A stretch of DNA of 12,028 bases. Source: an uncultured Eubacteriales bacterium. Its GTDB lineage: Bacteria; Bacillota; Clostridia; Oscillospirales; Oscillospiraceae. Where the stretch lies: contig URPI01000056.1 in NCBI GenBank assembly GCA_900549705.1, positions 1 through 12,028 of the forward strand, given 5' to 3'. Each line of letters opens with the position of its first letter. Position 1 is the first letter of the stretch. The position numbers and the translations under genes were made by a program. The notes under the pieces are model-generated. The model saw only the letters and a list, made by a program, of their open reading frames with translations. It was not told the origin of the DNA and searched no databases. Shown in pieces: positions 1 to 6,712 of the stretch.

Positions 1-11
1 CAGCTTCCCCC

Positions 12-31
12 CGGGGGAAGCCAAGGGGTAG
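12..31 (+). repeat. 20-bp direct repeat, left copy
   Basis: The sequence CGGGGGAAGCCAAGGGGTAG occurs here and, identically, at 11915-11934, almost 12 kb away near the other end. The two flanks differ after the shared 20 bases. A 16-base inverted match lies at 11837-11852. It belongs to a dispersed family and probably explains why the assembly breaks at both ends. Confidence 0.85.
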
Positions 32-179
32 CAGCCGGGAGCTGCCCCCATTCAACGTTCCGCTCAGTTCCATCTGCCAGCGGGTTGCCAAATTGGCGAC
101 CCCTACAGGGTGTGGGGGGAAACCATTGGATTGCAGCAACCAACATGGTACACTCCCTCAGCTTCGCATTCGCTCAGCA

Positions 180-198
180 GCTCCCTCAGAGAGGGAGC
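180..198. repeat. Hairpin repeat unit, GCTCCCTC arms
   Basis: GCTCCCTC (180-187), loop AGA, GAGGGAGC (191-198): a perfect 8-bp stem with a 3-base loop, followed by CAAGGG. The motif GGnAGCCAAGGG links it to the 20-bp repeat at both window ends. Confidence 0.75.
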
Positions 199-225
199 CA
201 AGGGTGCTTCGCACCAGGGAACGAC

Positions 226-248
226 GGGAGGCTAAGAGCCTCCCCTAC
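226..248. repeat. Hairpin repeat unit ending CCCCTAC
   Basis: GGGAGGCT (226-233), loop AAG, AGCCTCCC (237-244), with the right arm running into CCCCTAC (242-248). The same design (8-bp stem, 3-base loop, CCCCTAC) recurs at 11984-12006 with different stem letters, so the shape is conserved more than the sequence. Confidence 0.75.
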
Positions 249-386
249 AGGCTCAGAAGATTTTCGTGATACCATTCATCCAGCCGCTTTTTGTGCCAGC
301 TTTGGGAGGCTGGGGAGGGGAATGCCAGTTTCTTGTGTCCTGTGGGGCGTTTTTTTTGTATCAATGATAGAAATACCACCCAGCCG

Positions 387-415
387 TTGACAAACGTGCG
401 GCGGTGATGTAAAAT
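387..415 (+). promoter_or_regulatory. Promoter of the purine cluster
   Basis: TTGACA (387-392), a 17-base spacer and TAAAAT (410-415) give a near-perfect housekeeping sigma-factor promoter. Transcription should start near 421-424, about 90 bases before purC. I saw no purine riboswitch core and no convincing PurR box between promoter and gene. Confidence 0.85.
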
Positions 416-423
416 TTCTATTT

Positions 424-456
424 GGGGAAAGAGGTGCATTTTTGCGGCCTTTCCCC
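424..456 (+). promoter_or_regulatory. Stem-loop at predicted 5' end of pur mRNA
   Basis: GGGGAAAG (424-431) pairs with CTTTCCCC (449-456), with a possible inner GCA/TGC pair (436-438 with 443-445). It is followed by A-rich, not T-rich, sequence, so it is not a terminator in this direction. Since the RNA should begin at about 421-424, the stem would sit at the very 5' end, where such structures can protect messages from decay. That role is inferred. Confidence 0.55.
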
Positions 457-513
457 GAAAAAAAGATTGAAATTCATGCCCCACCGGCAGAAATAAACAG
501 GAGGAGTTTCACT

Positions 514-1230
514 ATGGAGAAGCTGCAGCAGCTGTATGAAGGCAAGGCAAAAAAGGTGTTCGCCACCAATGACCCGGAGAAACTGATTGTGGAATACAAG
601 GACGATGCCACCGCATTCAACGGCCTGAAAAAAGGCACCATCAAGGGTAAGGGCGTTATCAACAACCAGATGTCCAACCGCCTGATGGCTTACCTGGAAA
701 AGCAGGGTGTGCCCACCCACTTCATCGAGGAAATCAACGAGCGGGAGACCATTGTCAAAAAGGTTTCCATTGTGCCGCTGGAGGTCATTGTCCGCAATAT
801 TTCCGCCGGTTCCTTTGCCAAGCACTACGGCGTGGAGGAGGGCATTGTGTTTGACCAGCCCACCATCGAATTCTCCTATAAGAATGATGAGCTGGGCGAC
901 CCCCTGCTGAACCACTATCATGCTCTGGCACTGAAGCTGGCAACCATGGAGGAAATCGAGACCATCGAAAAGTATGCCTTCAAGATTAACGAGGTGCTCA
1001 AGGCCTTCTGGCTGTCTGCCGGTGTGACGCTGGTGGACTTCAAGCTGGAGTTTGGCCGTCTGCCTGACGGCACCATCGTGCTGGCTGACGAAATCAGTCC
1101 CGACACCAGTAGACTCTGGGACGTGAAGACCCACGAGAAGCTGGATAAGGATCGCTTCCGCCGGGACATGGGCGGCGTGGAAGAAGCCTACGCCGAAATC
1201 ATGAAGCGCATGGAAGCAACATTAAAGTAA
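514..1230 (+). CDS. purC: Phosphoribosylaminoimidazole-succinocarboxamide synthase (SAICAR synthetase)
   Basis: PurC joins CAIR and aspartate using ATP to make SAICAR in IMP biosynthesis, in the cytosol. The 238-residue product is normal for the bacterial family. Visible signatures are YEGKAKKV (8-15, N-terminal nucleotide site), IVPLEVIVRN (86-95) followed by SAGS, and DEISPDTSRLWD (192-203), the family hallmark. I chose the ATG at 514 because AGGAGG (499-504) lies 9 bases upstream and the protein then starts MEKLQQLYEGKAKK as expected; an in-frame ATG at 442 lies inside the 5' stem-loop and has no ribosome site. It is first in the cluster; purA follows after 15 bases. The product, SAICAR, is the substrate of PurB, encoded two genes downstream. 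Confidence 0.97.
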   Translation: MEKLQQLYEGKAKKVFATNDPEKLIVEYKDDATAFNGLKKGTIKGKGVINNQMSNRLMAYLEKQGVPTHFIEEINERETIVKKVSIVPLEVIVRNISAGSFAKHYGVEEGIVFDQPTIEFSYKNDELGDPLLNHYHALALKLATMEEIETIEKYAFKINEVLKAFWLSAGVTLVDFKLEFGRLPDGTIVLADEISPDTSRLWDVKTHEKLDKDRFRRDMGGVEEAYAEIMKRMEATLK

Positions 1231-1245
1231 AAAGGTGAATGAATT

Positions 1246-2520
1246 ATGGGAAATTGTGCAATCGTTGGTATTAACTGGGGCGATGAAGGCAAGGGCCGTA
1301 TGGTGGACCTGCTGACCCAGGACTATGACATTGTGGTTCGCTATCAGGGCGGCGGCAACGCCGGTCATACCGTCATCAATGAGTATGGCAAGTTTGCGCT
1401 GCACCTGCTGCCCTCCGGTATTTTCCGCAAGGGCGTGGTGAACATTCTGGGCAACGGCGTTGCCCTTGACCCCGAGAACCTGTGGAAGGAAATCACCAAG
1501 TTGCAGGCGCAGGGCGTGTCCATCACCCCCGAAAACCTGAAAATCAGCGACCGTGCCTCCCTGCTGATGCCCTGGCATCGGGATTTGGACGGCCTGGAGG
1601 AAGCCCGTCTGGCCGACAAGAAGTTTGGTTCCACCAAGCAGGGCATTGCGCCCTTTTATGCCGACAAGTTCGCCAAGAAGACCGTGCTGGCAGGTGAGCT
1701 GCTGTATCCCGCGTACCTGAAGGCACACCTTGCCGACCTGCTGGAATGGAAGAACCTGACCCTGACCCGGGTGTATGGCGCAGCGCCTGTGACCATGGCA
1801 GACCTGGAACAGTGGTTGGATGAATACTGCGAGAAAATCAAGCCCTTCATCTGCGACACCGGCGTGTTCCTGCGGGATGCACAGGCGCAGGGCAAGAAGG
1901 TGCTGTTTGAGGCACAGCTGGGTGCGCTGCGGGATTTGGATTACGGCATCCATCCCTACACCACTTCCTCCAACCCCATTGCGGCCTATGCCCCTGTTGG
2001 TTCTGGAATGCCCAACGTGAAGATTGACGAGATTGTGGGCGTTGTCAAGGCTTATTCCAGCTGCGTGGGCGAAGGACCCTTCACCTGCGAGATGTTCGGC
2101 GAGGAAGCCCAGCAGCTGCGGGATGCCGGATTTGAGTACGGCGCCAAGACCGGCCGCCCCCGCCGGGTGGGTCCCATCGACCTGGTGGCTACCCGCTACG
2201 GTGTCCGCTGCCAGGGCGCAACCTGCATTGCCCTGACCAAGATGGACGTGATGGGCTACATGGATAGGATTCCCGTGTGCGCCCACTACGAGCTGGACGG
2301 CAAGGTGACCGACGAGTTCCCCTTCCCCTGCGTGCTGCCCGATGCCAAGCCGGTGATGGAGTATCTGCCCGGCTGGAAGTGCGACATCTCCGCCGCCCGC
2401 ACTTGGGAGGAGCTGCCCCAGGAGGCACGGGACTATGTGGAGTACATTGAAAAGAATGTGGGCTGCCACATTGGCTATGTCTCCGTCGGCCCCGAGCGTG
2501 ACAGCATCATTGTCCGCTGA
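1246..2520 (+). CDS. purA: Adenylosuccinate synthetase
   Basis: PurA joins IMP and aspartate using GTP to give adenylosuccinate, the first committed step to AMP. The length of 424 residues is typical. The P-loop region is WGDEGKGR (11-18) with catalytic Asp13; His41 is in GNAGHT; TGRPRR (302-307), TKMD (331-334) and the C-terminal VSVGPERD (412-419) are in place. It deviates from the textbook enzyme: Lys18 is Arg, the usual EGAQG loop reads EAQLG (222-226) with Gln224 kept, and the following segment is PYTTSSNPIAAYAP where TSSNPTAGG is usual. These look like features of a clostridial subgroup, not damage. AAAGGTG (1231-1237) is the ribosome site. It sits between purC and purB and is almost certainly co-transcribed with them. 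Confidence 0.96.
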   Translation: MGNCAIVGINWGDEGKGRMVDLLTQDYDIVVRYQGGGNAGHTVINEYGKFALHLLPSGIFRKGVVNILGNGVALDPENLWKEITKLQAQGVSITPENLKISDRASLLMPWHRDLDGLEEARLADKKFGSTKQGIAPFYADKFAKKTVLAGELLYPAYLKAHLADLLEWKNLTLTRVYGAAPVTMADLEQWLDEYCEKIKPFICDTGVFLRDAQAQGKKVLFEAQLGALRDLDYGIHPYTTSSNPIAAYAPVGSGMPNVKIDEIVGVVKAYSSCVGEGPFTCEMFGEEAQQLRDAGFEYGAKTGRPRRVGPIDLVATRYGVRCQGATCIALTKMDVMGYMDRIPVCAHYELDGKVTDEFPFPCVLPDAKPVMEYLPGWKCDISAARTWEELPQEARDYVEYIEKNVGCHIGYVSVGPERDSIIVR

Positions 2521-2562
2521 TCACCGGAACATCCGTATTTTTTCATAAAATAGGAGAATCAT

Positions 2563-3978
2563 ATGACTGACCGTTATGAATCCCCCCTGTCCTCCCGCTA
2601 CGCCTCCCAGTATATGCTGAACCTTTTTTCTGCCGAGACGAGAATCAGAACCTGGCGCAAGCTGTGGGTGTCTCTTGCCAAGGCAGAGCATACCCTGGGG
2701 CTGCCTGTGACCCAGGAGCAGGTGGACGAGCTGGAAGCACAACTGGATAATATTGATTTTGAAGTGGCGGCTGCCCGGGAGAGGGAAGTGCGCCATGATG
2801 TGATGGCACACGTGTATGCCTATGGCCTGGTAGCGCCCAAGGCTGCCGGTATCATCCATCTGGGCGCTACCAGCTGCTATGTTACCGACAATGCAGATGT
2901 GGTCATCTACCGGGACGGCCTGCGCTATCTGCGGGCAGAGCTGCTGAAGGTGGTTTCCAACCTGGCAGCCTTTGCAGACAAGTATAAGGCAACCCCCACC
3001 CTGGGCTATACCCACTATCAGCCTGCCCAGCTGGTGACCATCGGCAAGCGGGCAACCCTGTGGATGCAGGATCTCATGAGCGATTTGGAGGAGCTGGACT
3101 TCGTCATTGGCAGCATGAAGTTCCTGGGCTGCCGGGGTACCACCGGCACCGAGGCAAGCTTCATGGATTTGTACAATGGGGACGAAGGCAAGATTGACGA
3201 AATGAATCGGCTCATCAGCCGGGATTTCGGCTTTGAGCGCTGCTTCAGCGTGTGCGGCCAGACCTATCCCCGGAAGCTGGACAGCCGCATTCTGAACGTG
3301 CTGTCCTCCATCGGTCAGAGCTGCTACCGCATGGCCAATGACATCCGCCTGCTCCAGCACGACCGTCAGGTGGAGGAACCCTTTGAAAAGAACCAGATTG
3401 GCTCCTCTGCCATGGCTTATAAGCGCAATCCCATGCGCTGCGAGCGGATTTGCTCCCTGTCCCGCTATCTGATAGCGGATGCCCTGAACGCCCCCATGAC
3501 CGCTGCAACTCAGTGGCTGGAGCGCACGCTGGACGACTCTGCCAACCGCCGGATTAGTCTGCCGGAGGGCTTCCTGTGCGCCGATGCCGTGCTGCGTCTG
3601 GCACAGAACGTCACCGACGGACTCCATGTCAACGAAAAGATTGTGGAGCGCACCGTGCGGGAATACCTGCCCTTTATGACCACCGAAAACCTGATGATGG
3701 AGGCCGTCAAGCGGGGCGGCAATCGCCAGGAGCTTCACGAGGTCATTCGCAAGTGCTCTATGGAGGCAACTGCCAAAATGAAGAACGGCGAGGCCTGCGA
3801 TTTGCTGGTGCGGCTGTCTGAGGCACCGGAATTTGGTATGAGCCTAGAAGAAATGGAGCGGCTGCTGAACCCCATCGACTACATCGGGCGCTGCCCCCAG
3901 CAGGTTGAAAACTACCTTGCCGAGGTCAAGCCCTATCTGTCCGGCGCCAGCACCGAAACCGCAGAAATCAACCTGTAA
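2563..3978 (+). CDS. purB: Adenylosuccinate lyase
   Basis: PurB removes fumarate from SAICAR (IMP pathway) and from adenylosuccinate (AMP branch), so it serves both PurC and PurA encoded just upstream. The 471-residue product is of the long form; its N-terminus (YESPLSSRYAS, then RTWRKLWVSLAKAEHTLGLP) resembles animal ADSL closely. Visible motifs are RHDVMAH (77-83), GATSCYVTDN (101-110), the catalytic-His region GYTHYQPAQ with His151, and the fumarase/aspartase signature SSAMAYKRNP (281-290). In that signature Ala285 replaces the usual Pro. The ATG at 2563 is preceded by AGGAGA at 2552-2557. It lies 42 bases after purA; a hairpin separates it from guaA. Confidence 0.97.
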   Translation: MTDRYESPLSSRYASQYMLNLFSAETRIRTWRKLWVSLAKAEHTLGLPVTQEQVDELEAQLDNIDFEVAAAREREVRHDVMAHVYAYGLVAPKAAGIIHLGATSCYVTDNADVVIYRDGLRYLRAELLKVVSNLAAFADKYKATPTLGYTHYQPAQLVTIGKRATLWMQDLMSDLEELDFVIGSMKFLGCRGTTGTEASFMDLYNGDEGKIDEMNRLISRDFGFERCFSVCGQTYPRKLDSRILNVLSSIGQSCYRMANDIRLLQHDRQVEEPFEKNQIGSSAMAYKRNPMRCERICSLSRYLIADALNAPMTAATQWLERTLDDSANRRISLPEGFLCADAVLRLAQNVTDGLHVNEKIVERTVREYLPFMTTENLMMEAVKRGGNRQELHEVIRKCSMEATAKMKNGEACDLLVRLSEAPEFGMSLEEMERLLNPIDYIGRCPQQVENYLAEVKPYLSGASTETAEINL

Positions 3979-3983
3979 CCATT

Positions 3984-4012
3984 GGAACGGGAATGCAGTT
4001 CATTCCCGTTCC
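3984..4012 (+). promoter_or_regulatory. Stem-loop between purB and guaA
   Basis: GGAACGGGAATG (3984-3995) and CATTCCCGTTCC (4001-4012) form a perfect 12-bp stem with a 5-base loop, 5 bases after the purB stop. The 3' flank is TGCTCTATATAACTAC, with no T-run, so a standard intrinsic terminator is unlikely. It may be an RNA processing or stability element that sets guaA apart from purCAB. Confidence 0.65.
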
Positions 4013-4049
4013 TGCTCTATATAACTACTGAAAAAAGAAAGGAAAGCCT

Positions 4050-5588
4050 ATGGAAAAAATCCTCGTTTTGGACTTTGGCGGCCAGTATAACCAGCTGATT
4101 GCCCGCCGGGTTCGTGACCTGAATGTGTACGCTGAAATCAAGCCCTACAACGGCATCACCCCGGAGGAGATTGCGGCAGAGGGCTATTGCGGCATCATCT
4201 TCACCGGTGGCCCCAACAGCGTCTATGATATGACTTCCCCCCACTATGACCCCAAGGTGCTCGCGCTGGGCATCCCGGTGCTGGGCATCTGCTATGGCGC
4301 ACAGCTCACCGCCTGGATGGGCGGCGGCAGCGTCATCACCGCCGAAACCAGCGAATATGGCAAGGTTCACCTGGAGCTGGATGCCCCCGATTCCCTGCTG
4401 ATGAAGGACGTTCCGGCGCAGAGTGTGGTGTGGATGAGCCATACCGACCGCATTGACCGGCTGCCCGAGGGCTTCCGGGTCACGGCGCACACCGATGTGT
4501 GCCCGGTGGCTGCCATGGAAAATGCAGAAAAGAAGCTGTATGCCGTTCAGTTCCACCCCGAAGTGACCCACAGCCAGTTCGGCAAGCAGATGCTGAAAAA
4601 CTTCCTGTATGAAGTGTGCCGCTGCCAGGGTCTGTGGCGGATGGATTCCTTTATTGAGGATACCGTGAAGGCGCTGCGGGAGGAGATTGGCGACAAGAAG
4701 GTGATTCTGGGTCTGTCCGGCGGCGTGGATTCCTCTGTGGCAGCGGGGCTTATCTCCCGTGCCGTGGGCGACCAGCTGACCTGCGTGTTTGTGGATCAGG
4801 GATTGATGCGGAAGGACGAGGGCGACTTCGTGGAGCAGACCTTCACCAAGCTCTTTGACATGAACTTTGTCCGGCTGAACTGCCAGGAGCATTTCCTTGC
4901 CTGCCTCAAGGGTGTCACCGACCCCGAGGAGAAGCGGAAGATTATCGGCACCGAGTTCTATAAGGCTTTCTGGGGCGAAATCCGCCGCCAGGGCAGCGAG
5001 AACAGCTTCTTCGCCCAGGGTACCATCTACCCCGACCGCATTGAGTCCGGCAAGGGCGAGGCGGATAAGATTAAGACCCATCACAATATGGTCAAGCAGC
5101 CCGAGGACGTGAAGTTCCTGGGCACCATCGAGCCGCTGAAGGATTTGTTCAAGGACGAGGTGCGCCGGGTGGGCGAGGAGCTGGGCATCCCCAAGGAACT
5201 GGTGTGGCGGCAGCCCTTCCCCGGTCCCGGCCTGGGCGTGCGCATCATCGGCGAAATCACCGCCGAGAAGGTGAAAATTCTCCAGGAGGCCGACTGGGTG
5301 CTCCGGGACGAAATGGCAAAGAATGGCTATGAGAGCCAGATGGCGCAGTTCTTCTGCGTCCTGCCCGGTGTCAGCACCGTGGGTGTCATGGGCGACCACC
5401 GTACCTATGACCACCTGCTTGCCATCCGCGCCGTCACCACCGACGATTTCATGACCGCTGACTGGGCAAGAATCCCCTATGATATGCTGGCAAAAGTCTC
5501 TAACCGCATTACCAACGAGGTGAAGCATATCAACCGGGTGGTCTATGACATTACTTCCAAACCCCCCGCAACCGTGGAGTGGGAATAA
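4050..5588 (+). CDS. guaA: GMP synthase (glutamine-hydrolysing)
   Basis: GuaA aminates XMP to GMP with glutamine and ATP. The 512-residue protein has the standard two-part build: a class I glutamine amidotransferase at about 1-190 with nucleophile Cys81 (GICYGAQ) and partner His169/Glu171 (QFHPEV), then an ATP pyrophosphatase from about 200 with the PP-loop GLSGGVDSSVAA (221-232), and a C-terminal dimerisation domain ending in DITSKPPATVEWE. All catalytic residues I can check are present. The ribosome site AAAGGA (4038-4043) lies 6 bases before the ATG. It is the last gene of the cluster, with a strong terminator 22 bases after the stop. IMP dehydrogenase (guaB), which would supply XMP, is not in the window. 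Confidence 0.98.
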   Translation: MEKILVLDFGGQYNQLIARRVRDLNVYAEIKPYNGITPEEIAAEGYCGIIFTGGPNSVYDMTSPHYDPKVLALGIPVLGICYGAQLTAWMGGGSVITAETSEYGKVHLELDAPDSLLMKDVPAQSVVWMSHTDRIDRLPEGFRVTAHTDVCPVAAMENAEKKLYAVQFHPEVTHSQFGKQMLKNFLYEVCRCQGLWRMDSFIEDTVKALREEIGDKKVILGLSGGVDSSVAAGLISRAVGDQLTCVFVDQGLMRKDEGDFVEQTFTKLFDMNFVRLNCQEHFLACLKGVTDPEEKRKIIGTEFYKAFWGEIRRQGSENSFFAQGTIYPDRIESGKGEADKIKTHHNMVKQPEDVKFLGTIEPLKDLFKDEVRRVGEELGIPKELVWRQPFPGPGLGVRIIGEITAEKVKILQEADWVLRDEMAKNGYESQMAQFFCVLPGVSTVGVMGDHRTYDHLLAIRAVTTDDFMTADWARIPYDMLAKVSNRITNEVKHINRVVYDITSKPPATVEWE

Positions 5589-5610
5589 GAGCTTTTCCCT
5601 TTTTTGTCGA

Positions 5611-5650
5611 TAAAATCAGCCCCAGGCGGTAGTGCCTGGGGCTGGTTTTA
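5611..5650 (+). terminator. Terminator of the purine cluster
   Basis: A 17-bp stem with one G-U pair (arms 5611-5627 and 5634-5650, loop GGTAGT). The core is CAGCCCCAGGC/GCCTGGGGCTG, with an A-rich 5' edge and a T-rich 3' edge (GGTTTTA). It could work in both directions. Confidence 0.85.
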
Positions 5651-5842
5651 TACCTGGATGCTTTAAAGCACTACTATTTTGACAATGAAACAAAAGCTTT
5701 CTTGCGGGAAATGGTCTTGCAGAGCGGGGAAGCGCTGAAAAGTGAAACGAGAATCAATGTACTTGCTTTTTCTCACAATTACAGCCATCATCCTGGAGCG
5801 AATGGTGGCAGTAAAATTAAGACCCTCTTGAACTAAAAATAG
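5651..5842. other. Intergenic stretch with possible gene remnant
   Basis: Visibly more AT-rich than the purine genes. One plus-strand frame stays open to a TAA at 5834-5836 and reads plausible protein (FDNETKAFLREMV at about 5678-5716), but there is no start with a ribosome site and it runs back into the terminator. It could be the tail of a decayed gene or chance. No RNA gene was recognised. Confidence 0.3.
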
Positions 5843-5844
5843 TT
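5831..5844. promoter_or_regulatory. Small palindrome at the hicA promoter
   Basis: AACTA (5831-5835), AAAA, TAGTT (5840-5844). The right arm overlaps the first two bases of the -35 box. HicB antitoxins with ribbon-helix-helix domains often repress their own promoter, so this is a candidate operator; the arms are short and chance is possible. Confidence 0.3.
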
Positions 5845-5871
5845 GCAATCTCCGAGACTGTGTAGTATAAT
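5843..5871 (+). promoter_or_regulatory. Promoter of hicAB
   Basis: TTGCAA (5843-5848), a 17-base spacer and a perfect TATAAT (5866-5871). Transcription should start near 5878, giving a short leader of about 20 bases that holds the strong ribosome site AAGGAGG (5885-5891). Confidence 0.8.
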
Positions 5872-5896
5872 ATAGCAAAGAGGCAAGGAGGTCGCC

Positions 5897-6151
5897 ATGG
5901 GACAGAAAGAGAAACTCATTGAACGCTTAAAAGCGAAGCCCAAAACATTTACCTTCGATGATGCAGAGAGCTTATTGCGGTACTTTCACTACGAGTGTTC
6001 CAATAAAGGCCGTACCAGCGGTTCACGAATCGTGTTTGTGTCTGATGATCATCCTCCTATCTTGATGCATAAACCACATCCTCGCAAGGAATTATTAGAA
6101 TACCAAGTAAAGCAGTTGATTGAAATTCTGGAACAGGAGGGACTTCTATGA
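5897..6151 (+). CDS. hicA: HicA-family mRNA interferase toxin
   Basis: A type II toxin of 84 residues. HicA proteins are small double-stranded-RNA-binding-fold ribonucleases that cleave mRNA and are blocked by HicB. The sequence matches the clostridial subgroup: KPKTFTFDDAESLL (14-27, first helix region), KGRTSGSRIVF (37-47) and MHKPHP (57-62). The well-studied HicA proteins carry the catalytic His in a GSH motif; here that position is Arg (GSR, 42-44), and His58 or His61 of HKPHP may do the chemistry. AAGGAGG lies 5 bases before the ATG. Its stop overlaps the hicB start (ATGA), the usual toxin-first order. Identity rests on motifs and gene pairing; activity is inferred. Confidence 0.88.
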   Translation: MGQKEKLIERLKAKPKTFTFDDAESLLRYFHYECSNKGRTSGSRIVFVSDDHPPILMHKPHPRKELLEYQVKQLIEILEQEGLL

Positions 6152-6489
6152 ATAATACGATGGAATACAAAGGCTATCTCGGCAGTGTGGAGTTTTCGGA
6201 AGAAGATGCTCTGTTCTATGGCAAGGTACTGGGCGTCCGAGCGTTGGTTTCTTATGAGGGAAACAACGCGCAAGAGTTGATCGCAGATTTTCATGGTGCG
6301 GTGGACGATTACTTGGAGCTGTGCGCCCAGCAGGGCAAAGAGCCGGAGCGGGCCTACAAAGGGAGCTTTAATGTCCGCATTTCCCCGGAGCTGCACAAGC
6401 AGGCGGTGATTGCTGCCATGTCCCACAACATGACGCTGAACAGCTTTGTGGAAAGCTCCATCGCCCAGGCCGTTCATGCCGGAGCATGA
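6148..6489 (+). CDS. hicB: HicB-family antitoxin
   Basis: A 113-residue antitoxin partner of HicA. Residues about 1-65 form the HicB partial RNase-H-like fold (MEYKGYLGSVEFSEEDALFYGKV; VSYEGNNAQELIADFHGAVDDYL). Residues about 71-110 are a ribbon-helix-helix DNA-binding region (KGSFNVRISPELHKQAVIAA, then TLNSFVESSIAQAV). Its first codon overlaps the hicA stop by four bases, so translation is coupled, and AGGAGGG sits inside the end of hicA. It should neutralise the toxin and, through the C-terminal domain, repress the pair. The 3' half is more GC-rich than hicA and the start of hicB. Both reading frames are intact, so the module looks functional. Confidence 0.92.
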   Translation: MNNTMEYKGYLGSVEFSEEDALFYGKVLGVRALVSYEGNNAQELIADFHGAVDDYLELCAQQGKEPERAYKGSFNVRISPELHKQAVIAAMSHNMTLNSFVESSIAQAVHAGA

Positions 6490-6556
6490 GAAGTTTTATG
6501 GCATCGGTTCTGTAGATTTCAGAAAGGGTGCGTGAGACATATGATGGCATCATCCA

Positions 6557-6593
6557 ATTTACCAAATTTGGAAAGCTTTGAATTTTGGTAAAT
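6557..6593. repeat. Inverted repeat, 10-bp arms
   Basis: ATTTACCAAA (6557-6566) and TTTGGTAAAT (6584-6593) are perfect inverted arms around a 17-base centre holding the palindrome AAAGCTTT (6572-6579). It lies 67 bases after hicB and has no T-run. It may be a protein-binding site or a weak RNA hairpin; function unknown. Confidence 0.5.
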
Positions 6594-6657
6594 AGCCCGT
6601 GCACCTTCTGCAACAACCCGGTATCATACAGATACGAAAAGCACCGTTATATAATTT

Positions 6658-6693
6658 AAGCCCGTACTGATTGGATGGTCAGTACGGGCTTTT
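6658..6693 (+). terminator. Terminator between hicAB and the kinase gene
   Basis: AAGCCCGTACTGA (6658-6670), 8-base loop, TCAGTACGGGCTT (6679-6691) then TTGCTTC. The 13-bp stem with a short T-run suits plus-strand transcripts from hicAB. On the minus strand the stem is followed by AAATTATATAA, a poorer tract, so termination of the kinase operon here is plausible but less certain. Confidence 0.75.
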
Positions 6694-6712
6694 GCTTCAA
6701 TGTTTCCGGCAG

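Larger units (their letters stand above)
1..386. repeat. Gene-free, repeat-rich left edge
   Basis: No convincing gene lies before the purC promoter; the short open frames here run through repeats and have no good ribosome site. The first 250 bases hold a chain of compact hairpins: a 9-bp stem at 3-21, GCAGC/GCTGC at 31-45, an 8-bp stem at 180-198, GGTGC/GCACC at 202-214 and an 8-bp stem at 226-244. CCCCTAC occurs at 100-106 and 242-248. Bases 250-386 include a weak CCAGC/GCTGG pair around 296-313 and a run of eight T near 351-358, which could be the remains of a terminator for a gene left of the window, but I cannot assign it. Confidence 0.6.

Noticed and set aside
1..250. CRISPR array or tRNA/rRNA genes in the repeat-rich edge
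   Set aside because: Repeats are palindromic, unevenly spaced and of different sequence, with no regular spacers; no tRNA cloverleaf or rRNA sequence was seen here or elsewhere in the window.
85..390. 101-codon plus-strand frame at the left edge
   Set aside because: It crosses several hairpin repeats and the -35 box of the pur promoter, and lacks a ribosome site.
442..513. Longer purC beginning at the ATG at 442
   Set aside because: This ATG lies inside the leader stem-loop, has no ribosome site, and adds 24 residues absent from PurC proteins. The ATG at 514 has AGGAGG 9 bases upstream.
416..513. Purine riboswitch in the purC leader
   Set aside because: The expected conserved core and three-way junction are not visible in the roughly 90-base leader; only one simple stem-loop is present.
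1222..5528. Long minus-strand open frames opposite purA, purB and guaA (over 400 codons each)
   Set aside because: They mirror highly conserved plus-strand genes, have low-complexity His/Gly/Leu-rich translations and no family motifs. They arise from codon bias on the coding strand.
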